Shown: in pieces, positions 15,916-25,108 of the stretch
How the letters are laid out: each line of letters starts with the position of its first letter
Numbering within the stretch: position 1 is the stretch's first letter
DNA from: Acidianus ambivalens
Lineage (GTDB): Archaea; Thermoproteota; Thermoprotei_A; Sulfolobales; Sulfolobaceae
Length of the DNA stretch: 64,000 nucleotides
Reading direction: 5' to 3'
NCBI RefSeq assembly: GCF_009729015.1
Contig: NZ_CP045482.1
Coordinates: forward strand, 1,546,001 to 1,610,000
Made by a program: the position numbers and the translations under genes
Notes under the pieces: generated by a model
What the model was told of the DNA's origin: nothing
The model's input: only the letters and a program-made list of their open reading frames with translations
Databases searched by the model: none

Positions 15916-17341
15916 GTTGCATCCCAAAAGGGATTGAAAGCCCAAGAACTCATGAAGTACGGCTTAGTAGTATTCGTAGGTTGCATCCCAAAAGGGATTG
16001 AAAGATTTCCTTAGGTAAAGGTAATATGGTGTAAACGTAATCTGTTGCATCCCAAAAGGGATTGAAAGGCCCCATTGGTAGGGTAAAATCCTAGTTCTTT
16101 TAGGAAGTTGCATCCCAAAAGGGATTGAAAGAATAATACGCCCCGCTTAGCCTTTGTGAACTGTTCTAATGTTGCATCCCAAAAGGGATTGAAAGACAAT
16201 CTGTGATGCATGTGCTAATCACTTCTTCTTGACATGTTGCATCCCAAAAGGGATTGAAAGTTTTCTTATCCCCATTAATATCTATGTTTCCGCAAGTAGT
16301 TGCATCCCAAAAGGGATTGAAAGTTATCGGCAGAAGTAACTAAGCCAGCATTATTAAGCATTGTTGCATCCCAAAAGGGATTGAAAGCTTCTTATGGAAG
16401 CATCAGTAACGTTATCAGTAATGAAGTTGCATCCCAAAAGGGATTGAAAGATTTCAACTTCATAACCGTTAAAATCACCGCTAATTTCAGTTGCATCCCA
16501 AAAGGGATTGAAAGTCAATAGCAATTGTTTCGATAACTGCACATAAAATATAGTTGCATCCCAAAAGGGATTGAAAGATAATTCTAGACCTTCAATCTTC
16601 TTATCATTGATAATTAGTTGCATCCCAAAAGGGATTGAAAGTCATCTGACGTCTTAAATACGCTTTTGGATATAATTTTAAGTTGCATCCCAAAAGGGAT
16701 TGAAAGATATGCAATAATTTATGATTATGCAGAAATTATAGAATGTTGCATCCCAAAAGGGATTGAAAGTTTTCATGTTCATTTCAACTTCTAGAAGAAC
16801 GTAGTCTTGTTGCATCCCAAAAGGGATTGAAAGTACGTTGACGTTGAGCGTGATATTATTATTTGCCGTGATGTTGCATCCCAAAAGGGATTGAAAGTTT
16901 CCAACGACCTCACCACTCCTACTTAGGAAGAACGAGTTGCATCACAAAAGGGATTGAAAGATATTATGCAATTAGGAGAAATAGATATTATTTATTGTAC
17001 GTTGCATCCCAAAAGGGATTGAAAGAAAACTGATAAATGTCCTTGTTCTGCTAAAGTCTGAAAGTTGCATCCCAAAAGGGATTGAAAGTTCCCGTCTGGG
17101 TTTGTAATGTAACAAAACTCATCATCGGTTGCATCCCAAAAGGGATTGAAAGGCTATTTCATAGACATCTTCTAATGGTCCCCTCTTTATCGTTGCATCC
17201 CAAAAGGGATTGAAAGAACATTATCTAGTCTCCAAAGGAGGAAGAGGAAGGAGGTTGCATCCCAAAAGGGATTGAAAGTTAAGCAGAGGATAACGTTTAG
17301 ATGGGAAGAAGATTATGTTGCATCCCAAAAGGGATTGAAAG
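15916..17341 (+). CRISPR. CRISPR array 2: 23 repeats, 22 spacers
   Basis: Same 25-nt repeat as array 1 but in the opposite orientation (begins GTTGCATCCC, ends GGGATTGAAAG). Repeats start at 15916, 15980, 16044, 16107, 16171, 16236, 16299, 16363, 16426, 16490, 16553, 16617, 16682, 16745, 16809, 16873, 16936, 17001, 17064, 17128, 17192, 17254 and 17317. Spacers are 37-40 nt. The repeat at 16936 has one change (ATCACAAAAG). The leader is at the left, so new spacers enter there. Confidence 0.98.
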
Positions 17342-17372
17342 AATTCTGAGGGTCTATGATTTTTGTTAAATA

Positions 17373-17397
17373 ATTGCATCACGTGAAGAAATTGAGG
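17373..17397 (+). repeat. Degenerate terminal CRISPR repeat of array 2
   Basis: Thirty-one nt after the last good repeat, ATTGCATCACGTGAAGAAATTGAGG keeps the TTGCATC start and the AATTGA end but has lost the central palindrome. This is the usual decay of the leader-distal end. Confidence 0.6.
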
Positions 17398-17444
17398 AAT
17401 AAGTTTTCCTAAAACTTATAATTAATCTCTTAATTAGTTATCTT

Positions 17445-18227
17445 GTGATATTCACTTTTACTTTCGAAGTTAAGCCTGATAGGGACGCTATAATCCCTCC
17501 TTTTACTTCAAAACTTAGTAGATCTATTTTCCTCGACTTTTCTCCTACTTATTCGAAGTTTATAGAAGCGGAAGAACCTTATAAGCCCTTTAGGATTACG
17601 GTCTTAAAGGACGGAAGTACTCCGATTTACTCCAAGGGAAACGGCATGGTGACTTTGACCGGAGGGAAGATATATAATTTTAGCGTTACCACTACATTAC
17701 AAAAGGTTGTTGAAGAAGTAGTTAGGACTACTAGTATAGATAAGGAAATATTTAACGCAAAATTTCACGTTGAACTTGATAATATGGAGATGAAGGAGGA
17801 GTTGGGACTGGAGGATTCGAGGCTTTACAAGGTTTTCTTTAATACTCCTACTTTGCTCCAGCCTCCTAGGCCTAAGTTTAAGAGGAAGGAAAATAGGTTC
17901 ATCCTCTTCCCTTACGTTCCTTCCTTTTTCTACTCCTTGTCGTCTCACTGGAATAAGTTCATGAATGAAAAAATAGTAGGAGTCACGGGAAGTAAGACTC
18001 TTTACTATTTCAGGGAAGTGGATTACAACATTCGCCCTGTTACTACGTATTACGGTAAAACTCCTACGAGAGGTTTCACGGGTTGGGTTCTATTCGAGCT
18101 TAAGGCTAAGAGGAACAGTAAGATAAGGGAGAACATTAGGAAACTTCTGGATTATGCTAACTATTTCGGAGTAGGTAAGAGTAGGAGTATCGGTTTTGGA
18201 GAAGTTAAAGTGTTGAAGATAGAATAA
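17445..18227 (+). CDS. cas6: Cas6, crRNA-processing endoribonuclease
   Basis: 260 aa from GTG 17445. The C-terminal glycine-rich loop GVGKSRSIGFGEVKV is the RAMP/Cas6 signature, and the length and beta-alpha-beta pattern fit. Cas6 cuts the repeat to leave the 8-nt ATTGAAAG handle. A TATA-like AACTTATAATT about 25-30 nt before GTG supports a leaderless transcript. It lies at the distal end of array 2, mirroring cas4 at the distal end of array 1, and is read in the same direction as the array. This is the only crRNA-processing gene in the window, so it would serve both arrays. Confidence 0.9.
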   Translation: MIFTFTFEVKPDRDAIIPPFTSKLSRSIFLDFSPTYSKFIEAEEPYKPFRITVLKDGSTPIYSKGNGMVTLTGGKIYNFSVTTTLQKVVEEVVRTTSIDKEIFNAKFHVELDNMEMKEELGLEDSRLYKVFFNTPTLLQPPRPKFKRKENRFILFPYVPSFFYSLSSHWNKFMNEKIVGVTGSKTLYYFREVDYNIRPVTTYYGKTPTRGFTGWVLFELKAKRNSKIRENIRKLLDYANYFGVGKSRSIGFGEVKVLKIE

Positions 18228-18394
18228 GCTTACTCTGGACAATGCGTAATTAATAAGGAAAAATAACTACTACTATCTATTACCTCCTTTTATCAATAAT
18301 GGAGTTTAACCTTCTAGCATGTTCCTAGTCCTTAAGCAGAGTTATCTTCTCCGTTCACCTTTAGCTGAACTCTCACGTCCTTGAATACAGATCT

Positions 18395-18452
18395 CTGACT
18401 CCTCTCCGCCTCAGAGATGCGAGGCTTTCCGTCCCCTTAACCCCCTTTATTT
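18395..18452 (-). mobile_element. 58-bp mini-element derived from IS1341-like ends
   Basis: On the minus strand it follows ATTAC directly, carries GGGGGTTAAGGGGACGG and AAAGCC of the tnpB-element left end, a GCCTC/GAGGC stem, and ends GAGGAGTCAG like the right end of the tnpB element at 7631. It has the same length and nearly the same sequence as 40656-40713. No coding capacity. Confidence 0.65.
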
Positions 18453-18469
18453 GTAATATTACTATTTGA

Positions 18470-18719
18470 AGGCGGAGGCTTGAGAAGACTATTAACCACG
18501 ACTGTTAGCCTTGGTATATTATACTTTCAAAACTCGGTGTTAAACACGAGCACTTTGACTTTTGTCAAGAGAAACCTAGTTGAACAAGTGTTCAGGAGTT
18601 TAAAGTTAAGGCTTGCAAGCATGGACAATCACTTCCCACACAATGCCAGTAAGGTTACAATACTGAGGTGGGTTAAGGCGTTCTTCACCTTATACAACCT
18701 CTTACAACAAGGTGAATGA
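18470..18719 (+). pseudogene. IS6-family-like transposase, C-terminal remnant
   Basis: The frame from 18480 ends with RNLVEQVFRSLKLRLASMDNHFPHNAS and WVKAFFTLYNLL, the C-terminal RN.xE..f..LK pattern of IS6-type DDE transposases. An adjacent frame gives PWYIILSKLGVKHEHFDF, the block expected just before it, so a frameshift near 18565 splits the remnant. The N-terminal two thirds are absent and the 58-bp mini-element lies just upstream. Nonfunctional. Confidence 0.6.
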
Positions 18720-18746
18720 AATTGTTGGACACACTCAGCACTAGAA

Positions 18747-19940
18747 TTGGGGATAAACTTAATCCCCTATTTACTAATACATAACCCAATGTTCAGAAAA
18801 TTGCTACTCTCCAGAGCTTTAAGGAGCGTGGGATTAGTGTTTATCTCTATAGCTTCACCGCTTTACCTAAAGGAAATAGGATTCTCACCCTTATTAATAG
18901 GTTTGACCTTTTCTGGTACTTTCGCTTATACTGCAATAATGTCAGTATCCTTAGGAATGTTGGGGGATAGAAAAGGATATAAGAAATCATTAATAATAGC
19001 TGAAGGAATCTCAACGTTAGGGGTTTTACTTCTCTTAATATCACCCTCTTCCTTGATAACGGCTCTAGGAATAATATTTGCCGGAATAACCGGAGGAGTT
19101 TCTGGATTAAGAGGTCTATTCTCTCCCGGTCTAACAGCACTAGTAGTATCTAACTGGAGAGACGAAACTGAGAGAGTTAAGAAAATGGGAGCTTTAGCCT
19201 CAGTTTCATCCATATCATCAATGGGAGGAAGCTTAATGCTTTCCTTAACTAACTACTTACCCTTTGGGAAAATAGGTAATTACAAGTTCCTCTTCTTCCT
19301 CTCATTCTTAATGCTTCTTACTTCTCTTCTCTTAATAGTTCCAATAAGGGAAGAGAGAAGACCTCCTAAGGGTTCGAAAATAATGAGGAAGAGTAGCCTA
19401 AAATACCTAATTAAAGTAATTACTGCAAACTCTATAGGCTCGTTAGGTGTAGGTATGAGTGTTCCCTTCTTATCCCTATTTTTCTCACTATACTACCACG
19501 CTAAAAATACGGAAATAGGAGAAGTGTTTACACTCAACTTCGCCTTATCATCCTTAGGCTCATATTTAGCTACGAAAATTAGGGGAAACATACTTAATTT
19601 CGCTTCTTTTACTAGAATAATAAATGGGCTTACCATAACCCTTATAGCATTATCTCCATGGTTCACCCTTTCAGCAGTCATATTCGCATTAAGGGGACTT
19701 AGTATGGGATTTGGCTCACCTAATAGGACAGTGGTTAACGTTAGGGGGATATCTTCAGAAGATTACGGTACTGCTTCAAGCCTTCAGTCCTTAGCGTCGA
19801 GAATAGCTAACATGAGCTCTGGGTTAGGAGGGTATTTAATGGATCTAAGTGTACCTTTGCCATTAGAGATAGGAGGGATCCTTCAGGCCCTGAGCGGAGT
19901 ACTTTACTTAAAGCTATTCAACGAGAAATATAGCAGTTAA
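18747..19940 (+). CDS. MFS transporter
   Basis: 397 aa polytopic protein with about 12 hydrophobic segments. The MFS loop 2-3 motif is visible as GMLGDRKGYKKS near residues 72-83. The start shown is a TTG at 18747; an internal ATG (MFRKLLLS) some 15 codons later would also fit. The substrate is unknown; drug or metabolite export is a common role. It sits alone between IS remnants and decayed genes, without operon partners. Confidence 0.75.
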   Translation: MGINLIPYLLIHNPMFRKLLLSRALRSVGLVFISIASPLYLKEIGFSPLLIGLTFSGTFAYTAIMSVSLGMLGDRKGYKKSLIIAEGISTLGVLLLLISPSSLITALGIIFAGITGGVSGLRGLFSPGLTALVVSNWRDETERVKKMGALASVSSISSMGGSLMLSLTNYLPFGKIGNYKFLFFLSFLMLLTSLLLIVPIREERRPPKGSKIMRKSSLKYLIKVITANSIGSLGVGMSVPFLSLFFSLYYHAKNTEIGEVFTLNFALSSLGSYLATKIRGNILNFASFTRIINGLTITLIALSPWFTLSAVIFALRGLSMGFGSPNRTVVNVRGISSEDYGTASSLQSLASRIANMSSGLGGYLMDLSVPLPLEIGGILQALSGVLYLKLFNEKYSS

Positions 19941-20463
19941 GGATCAATTATCTTATAGTCTTTTTCATAATAGCTGCAACGGACTTATAGCTTCATTCAA
20001 AAATATTGGAAAAACTTATATTATTGTGAGACAAAACTTATAATAGATAATAAACTAGAGATGAGGAAACTTTTCCGTACTTATACCTTCCTCAAGTAAG
20101 TCGTGAAACTTATTAATCTAATAACTAGTATAATTACCTTTAGAAACCAGATAATAGAATTCATCCTTAATTCAAGAGCATAATCAAGCCATAATAAGTA
20201 TTAACCCAACGCTTCAAGCTAACTTATTCAAAACTGGAGAATAGAGAGGCAAGAAGAGCAAAGTTTGGAAGCAGTAACGATAACGTAAGAAGACTTATGA
20301 AAACCAGCATTATTAACACGATAGAATCGGAATTCTTAACCCTAAGTAAGTAAAGAAAAGTAATGAAAACCCTAGAATCTTAGAAGAAAGGCTCATAAGA
20401 TAAGGCTTACCATTAAACGGGGGAATACAAGCAAGAATATTAACCTTCTATGTACAAATAGTT
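19941..20463. other. Noncoding, decayed stretch
   Basis: About 520 bp of AT-rich DNA with stops in all frames. I see no RNA gene, repeat or recognisable fragment. Confidence 0.4.
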
Positions 20464-21779
20464 CTAGCTTATTAAAGAGTCTAGTACATCATCTAGGCTA
20501 AGGAGGAACTTATATGCAGGGAGAACTTTAATTCCTTCTATCTCTCTTTCCTGCTCAAACGTAATCACAAGCGAATTATCATAACTAGCATATTTCTTAA
20601 ACTTCTTTAAGCTTTTCAACTCTCTCTCCTCATTTTCATTATTCAGTTCATAAGTTATCTGTATAGGAAGGATCTTTTTCCCGCTCTTTATAATAACGTC
20701 AATTTCGGAGTTCTCAGAAGACCAATAGTACAGTTCATAAAATCTCTTCAAAGCATATCTATATAGATGCTGAACTACCAAGGTCTCAAAAGCCCTTCCA
20801 AGAGATGCGGTAGAAAAGTACTTTAGAAAGCCGTTATCTATTACGTAAACTTTCCTCGGAGAATTCTCTATGGCCTTAGGAGATATTGAATAGTTCTTTA
20901 GGAAAAAGACTAGGAATGACTTTTCAAGATATTCGGAATACCTCTCGACGGTCTTTACTGGGATTTTAAGGAACTTAGATACGCTATTGTAAGTTATTTT
21001 AGAGGCAGAGGAGTAAATGTAGAACTTTGCAAGAGTCCTTATCTTCTCCTCCCTTCTAAGTTTATACCTATTAACAACATCTTTTACAATAATAGTGTCA
21101 AAGTAGGAGTGAATAAGCTCAGCCCTAACTTCTGGATTAAGTACAACGTCCGGAAATCCGCCATAGTTAATCATCTCTATCAGTTCTCTCTTTATCCTAT
21201 CCATGTTTTCAGCGAATTCGAGTACATCTTTTATTTTTATCCCTTTAAATTCCAGCACCTCACGGAAGGAGAGAGGAGTGACTCTAACTTCAACGTGCCT
21301 TCCAGAGAGTAGAGTTGTAAACTTTGAGCTCAATAGCTTTGCTGACGATCCCGTAACAATTATCTTTGCCTCGCATCTTTCTTCTAATCCTCTAACGAAT
21401 CTCTCCCAACCTTTAACCTCTTGTGCCTCATCTAGTACAATATAAGTAGGCTTACTCTTATCCTTTTTTACGAAAGTTAGATAAAGGTTTACATCTTCAG
21501 AAGTAGCTCATAGTTAAGGTTTATCAGTCTCTCGTCGTCGAGTCTGATAATTAAAGTATCTTCAAGGTTTACTCCATTTTCTATTAATCTATTCAGTACT
21601 TGCCTTGCAATGAAGGACTTCCCAGCTCTTCTAACCCCAGAAATTGCTATGACTTTCACGCTGTTTAGCAGTTTTATTATTCTCTCTATATAACATTTCC
21701 TCTCTATTCCCAGGTTAAGTCTTTCCTTTCCCCAGAAGTTCCATTCTGACATTACCTTAAGTAGTTCTTCATCATTCAC
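20464..21779 (-). pseudogene. AAA+ ATPase with DUF4143-like C-terminus, frameshifted
   Basis: The N-terminal part (21489-21779) has Walker A SGVRRAGKS and stops after YELLLKM. From about 21486 another frame continues with YLTFVKKDKSKP, YIVLDEAQEV (Walker B), IIVTGSSAKLLS and the C-terminal nuclease-like region, to the stop at 20464. One or two missing bases at ATGTAACC (about 21486) explain the break. Total about 435 aa, normal for this family of archaeal ATPases. Their role is unclear; they often occur in mobile or defence regions. Confidence 0.75.
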
Positions 21780-21950
21780 AATATAGTATAACGCTTCTGC
21801 TAATATAAATTTGTCATATATGACAAACCACCAAAGATTACAAAAATAGTAGTTTAAAGGGATAAAAAGCCTCGCTAGTGAGAATAAATAGCCTCCTTTG
21901 TAAAAATGTTTAATACCTCATTTTTTCTTAGTATCTCTTAGTAATGCTAA

Positions 21951-22502
21951 TTATGCCCCTCCTCAGCTCGATGGGAAAGAGGGAGGGACAATCATTGTGC
22001 AACTGATGTCTTAAACGATCCAGTAAATTTGATAAGGAGTAGGTGGATTAGGCCAGAGGATATAAAATACTACGAGGAGATAGGGATAAATAGGTTTAAG
22101 ATCGCTGGGAGAAATAAAAAGACAGAATGGATATTGAACGTGGTTAAGGCTTTTGCCGAGAGAAGGTATGAAGGAGATCTCTTAGATCTTGTTAGCTACC
22201 CTCAAGGGAGAGCGGCAACAAAGGCTATTCAGATGGTTAATGGGCCATCATCCTATTCTGTACTAACTAAAGTGAAGATAGACAATACAAAGTTCCCTGA
22301 GGGATGGATAAAGTTCTTCCTTACCAACGATTGCGATACGAGAAGTTGCAAGGAATGTAAATATCGTGATATCGTAGCTGAAAGAGTAATTACAATAGAT
22401 GGAGAACCATTTAAGACTGACAAATGGAATATAAGGCAATCTTATCCAATCAATCTAATACCGAAATTTAAAGAAAATGGTATAAAAAAAGGAAATCAAT
22501 AA
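21951..22502 (+). pseudogene. Peptidase U32-like protein, C-terminal fragment
   Basis: The frame is open from about 21951 without an ATG and reads CPSSARWERGRDNHCATDV, then RSRWIRPEDIKYYEEIGINRFKIAGR and NDCDTRSCKECKYRD. The RPEDI...GI..FKI.GR block and spaced cysteines resemble U32/UbiU-UbiV-like Fe-S proteins. The N-terminal part is missing, so this is most likely a truncated gene. Family assignment is from memory of the motif. Confidence 0.45.
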
Positions 22503-22516
22503 TTAGCTACTCCTAA

Positions 22517-22760
22517 CTATTTCATTCTTTTAATTAATATCCTCGTTACTCCTCCTTGTTGTTGTATGTCAACTACTTGGTTTCCGGTTCTCCTAGCCCA
22601 CGCTTCAATGTCAGGTTTCGCAGCAGGATCAGTTACAAGTATTTCCAAAACCTCACCAACATTTATTTGCTTAATTGCCTTTTGCAGGTTCTAAAACTGG
22701 GCCGGGGCAATACATCCCCCTAGCATCTAACGTCTTTGCAATCCTAACCTCTTGAGACAT
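22517..22760 (-). pseudogene. tusA: TusA-family sulfur carrier, one-base frameshift
   Basis: From the ATG at 22760 the frame reads MSQEVRIAKTLDARGMYCPGPVLE, with the TusA active-site Cys in the CPGPVLE motif, then breaks. Removing one C of the CC (plus-strand GG at 22687-22688) restores LQKAIKQINVGEVLEILVTDP and a complete 80-aa TusA ending at 22517. TusA relays persulfide sulfur in sulfur oxidation and tRNA thiolation, and Sulfolobales carry several copies. Either a recent pseudogene or a sequencing error. Confidence 0.8.
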
Positions 22761-23065
22761 AATATAAGATTCTCCTTAAGGTTTCTAAAACTTCTTATAT
22801 ATGCAAATTTTTTTAATTTGGCACCTCTTATCCTATTAATCGAGTTATTTCTTACTTTCTCTGAATATATTTAGTGTCGATTGTATTTATAAGTCATCCA
22901 ATTTTTCTAATAGACTAGTACTCTGATATTTACAATTAGCTTTAACTTAGGCTCAAGTTAGACACCCAAAAGGTAGAATGCTTAGTCATTTAGCTTAGGG
23001 AAAAGTGGGGAAAAAGGTAACAACAGCGAAAGTTTTGCTCAGATCAAATACTTCCCTTATAGAAG
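22761..23065. other. Intergenic, nothing recognised
   Basis: AT-rich 305-bp gap. It should contain the tusA promoter (minus strand), but no clear motif or repeat stands out. Confidence 0.3.
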
Positions 23066-23794
23066 CTAGATGGTAAGAAATATTCTTGATAAAGTATAAG
23101 TTATCGTTAACAACACTACAAAGAGTATATCCTTCTTTGATCCTCTCTTGCCTAATTCCCTTATTTCCTTAGGAGATTTCAGCTTTTCTCCCGGTATTAG
23201 GTATCTAGTTGACGGCTCAATTAACGTTATTAGAGTGATTGGGTTATTTAAACTCAGCACTATTAGTAGAACTAATGAGACTACCCAACTTATCTGTACA
23301 ACCCTCTTATCTAGTTTCCTATATGGTATCTTATATTCCACATATAATGCACCAGTAAAAATGTAGAAAAGCCAGTATATTGATGGTATAAGGAAGAGAG
23401 GGTTATTAATGAATAATCCCCATACAATCGATATAGATGCTTCAAATGCAGTACCTATTACGTTTCCCCACATAGTGTATTTTGTAAGATATAATGTGAA
23501 TGTGAGTAACATTAGCATTAACGGTATCAAAACGTAGACTATCCTTATCTCGTTATAAGGGAGAAATACATAAGGGATAATCGGAGGTATCATTAACAGA
23601 ATGTCCTTATATCCTATCTTTAAGGACATAATTTTAGGTTGTAAATATTCCATTATAGGTAAAGTGTAAGCTATTATTGGAATAAGTACCAATGCCTTTA
23701 CTAAATTAACACTGAAGAACGGTAGTAGAGCAACTACATAAGTGAGTACTCCTAGGAAATATAACGCATGATTTCTAACTTTACCTCTATTCAT
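23066..23794 (-). CDS. Polytopic membrane protein, possibly YwiC-like
   Basis: 242 aa with about seven or eight hydrophobic segments and a short basic N-terminus. The FTGALYVEYKIPYRKLDKR segment resembles the ALYVR..I loop of YwiC-like proteins, which often accompany nitrate-respiration genes, but the match is weak. It is transcribed with the next gene upstream (23820-24833, gap 25 nt), so the two likely form one operon. No function can be assigned with confidence. Confidence 0.5.
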   Translation of the reverse strand: MNRGKVRNHALYFLGVLTYVVALLPFFSVNLVKALVLIPIIAYTLPIMEYLQPKIMSLKIGYKDILLMIPPIIPYVFLPYNEIRIVYVLIPLMLMLLTFTLYLTKYTMWGNVIGTAFEASISIVWGLFINNPLFLIPSIYWLFYIFTGALYVEYKIPYRKLDKRVVQISWVVSLVLLIVLSLNNPITLITLIEPSTRYLIPGEKLKSPKEIRELGKRGSKKDILFVVLLTITYTLSRIFLTI

Positions 23795-23819
23795 TTAGCC
23801 ATCACCACTTGTTTAAGTG

Positions 23820-24833
23820 TTAATACAAAAAATGAAAGTATTCCAATTCCTTGTAATGGAGAGGCCAATAAAAAATTGGTATTGATAATCCGAAATCGTA
23901 CAAGAACCTCATTATTAAGCCAACATTTAACAAGATAAATGGAATATATGAAGGCTTCACATGTATCCTTCTATTGAAGGCATTGACAAATAAATCCATC
24001 AGTACTACATCAACTCCAAATACTGTGTTGAAGAGAAAACCCACTGCTATTGCGTGGATGTATATATCATAATTGAAAACTAATATTGACGCAATCAAAA
24101 GATATATCCAAGCAGTGGCCAAGTGGAGAATCGGATACCTCCTTCCCTTAAATCTGTATAACCCAGAAGCGTGAAACGATAAAATCCACGCTAAAATCAT
24201 TAAAATACTACCATTAGGGTAAATTCCCATCCCAATAGCTAATAGTATGAAAGCCAATACGTTTTTCCAATGTCTAGCAATTTTTACTCCAGTTACAAGG
24301 GCGATATCTCTATCCATCACTGCCAAACTCATGCTAGCAGGGAATATTAGGTTTATGTAAGGTATTGTATATCCCAATCCAAGTTGGAACGCTACTATAG
24401 CAGATGATATCATGATAGAGTAAAATAGTAACCAATTGTAGGTTGTAGGTGACAAGCCTATTTTTGATACACCTAAGTATTCCTTTGAATGATAAAGGAG
24501 GATTCCCATACTAAGTAGGATAAAAATAAGTCCCAATTGTTGACTAAGGAAAAGGAATGAAATTGAACCTAAGATCACAGACGATAAATAAACTGCTATT
24601 AGCCTATTATCAGCAGTTTTTCCACTCCATTCGACACTTAATGCTACCAATACTTCGTTTCCTATTAAAGCACCAAAAAAGCCATATATCATTATAAACC
24701 AGTGAGCTGGGAATAATGACTCCGTAGGGTCTATGAAGAACCCTTGCATGCTCATGAACTCAAATACTGCTGGTACTCCTCCAAGTAAAAGCAGTAATAT
24801 CCCCGTAATCATCAATAAAAGTGGTAATCTCAT
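23820..24833 (-). CDS. Polytopic membrane protein, NnrS-like (haem/NO response family) candidate
   Basis: 337 aa, about ten hydrophobic segments. His-containing helices (FPAHWFIMIYGFFGALIGNE near 43-60, and IHAIAVGFLFNTVFGVDVVLMDLF near 270-290) resemble NnrS or haem-copper-like proteins involved in nitric-oxide tolerance; this is a family resemblance only. A decayed second copy of its N-terminus occurs at 39958-40199, after the nitrate reductase operon, which hints at a role in nitrogen-oxide metabolism. Coupled to the membrane gene downstream. Confidence 0.45.
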   Translation of the reverse strand: MRLPLLLMITGILLLLLGGVPAVFEFMSMQGFFIDPTESLFPAHWFIMIYGFFGALIGNEVLVALSVEWSGKTADNRLIAVYLSSVILGSISFLFLSQQLGLIFILLSMGILLYHSKEYLGVSKIGLSPTTYNWLLFYSIMISSAIVAFQLGLGYTIPYINLIFPASMSLAVMDRDIALVTGVKIARHWKNVLAFILLAIGMGIYPNGSILMILAWILSFHASGLYRFKGRRYPILHLATAWIYLLIASILVFNYDIYIHAIAVGFLFNTVFGVDVVLMDLFVNAFNRRIHVKPSYIPFILLNVGLIMRFLYDFGLSIPIFYWPLHYKELEYFHFLY

Positions 24834-25108
24834 ACGTTTCTTGCTTTTAGACTAAGGATTTATACGAAACACCTAAGCTATTAGGTGATTGCGTGACATT
24901 TCCAATCACTAGGTGGTTCCGCTAACTCTATATCTTCCAAGACTAACTTAGCTTGTTCCTCATCGGATAATGATTCAAGAAACTGATACACACTCCCCTC
25001 TTCAGCACCATCGTGTTCTAAAAGTACTCTCATAAACTCCCTTATTTTATCTTTCGCTCCTTCAATCTCATTAGATTTCAATAACTCCTCCGTTTGTTTT
25101 AACTTTAC

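Noticed and set aside
15804..16884. Open frames inside CRISPR array 2 and its leader
   Set aside because: Translated repeats (FNPFWDAT, FQSLLGCN) with spacers; no coding signal.
17279..17316. Spacer starting TTAAGCAGAGGAT matches 13 nt of cas2 (about 12000)
   Set aside because: Only 13 identical bases with no extension; expected by chance in AT-rich DNA, not a self-targeting spacer.
18847..19213. Two antisense frames within the MFS gene
   Set aside because: Shadows of a strongly hydrophobic gene; no start context or motif.
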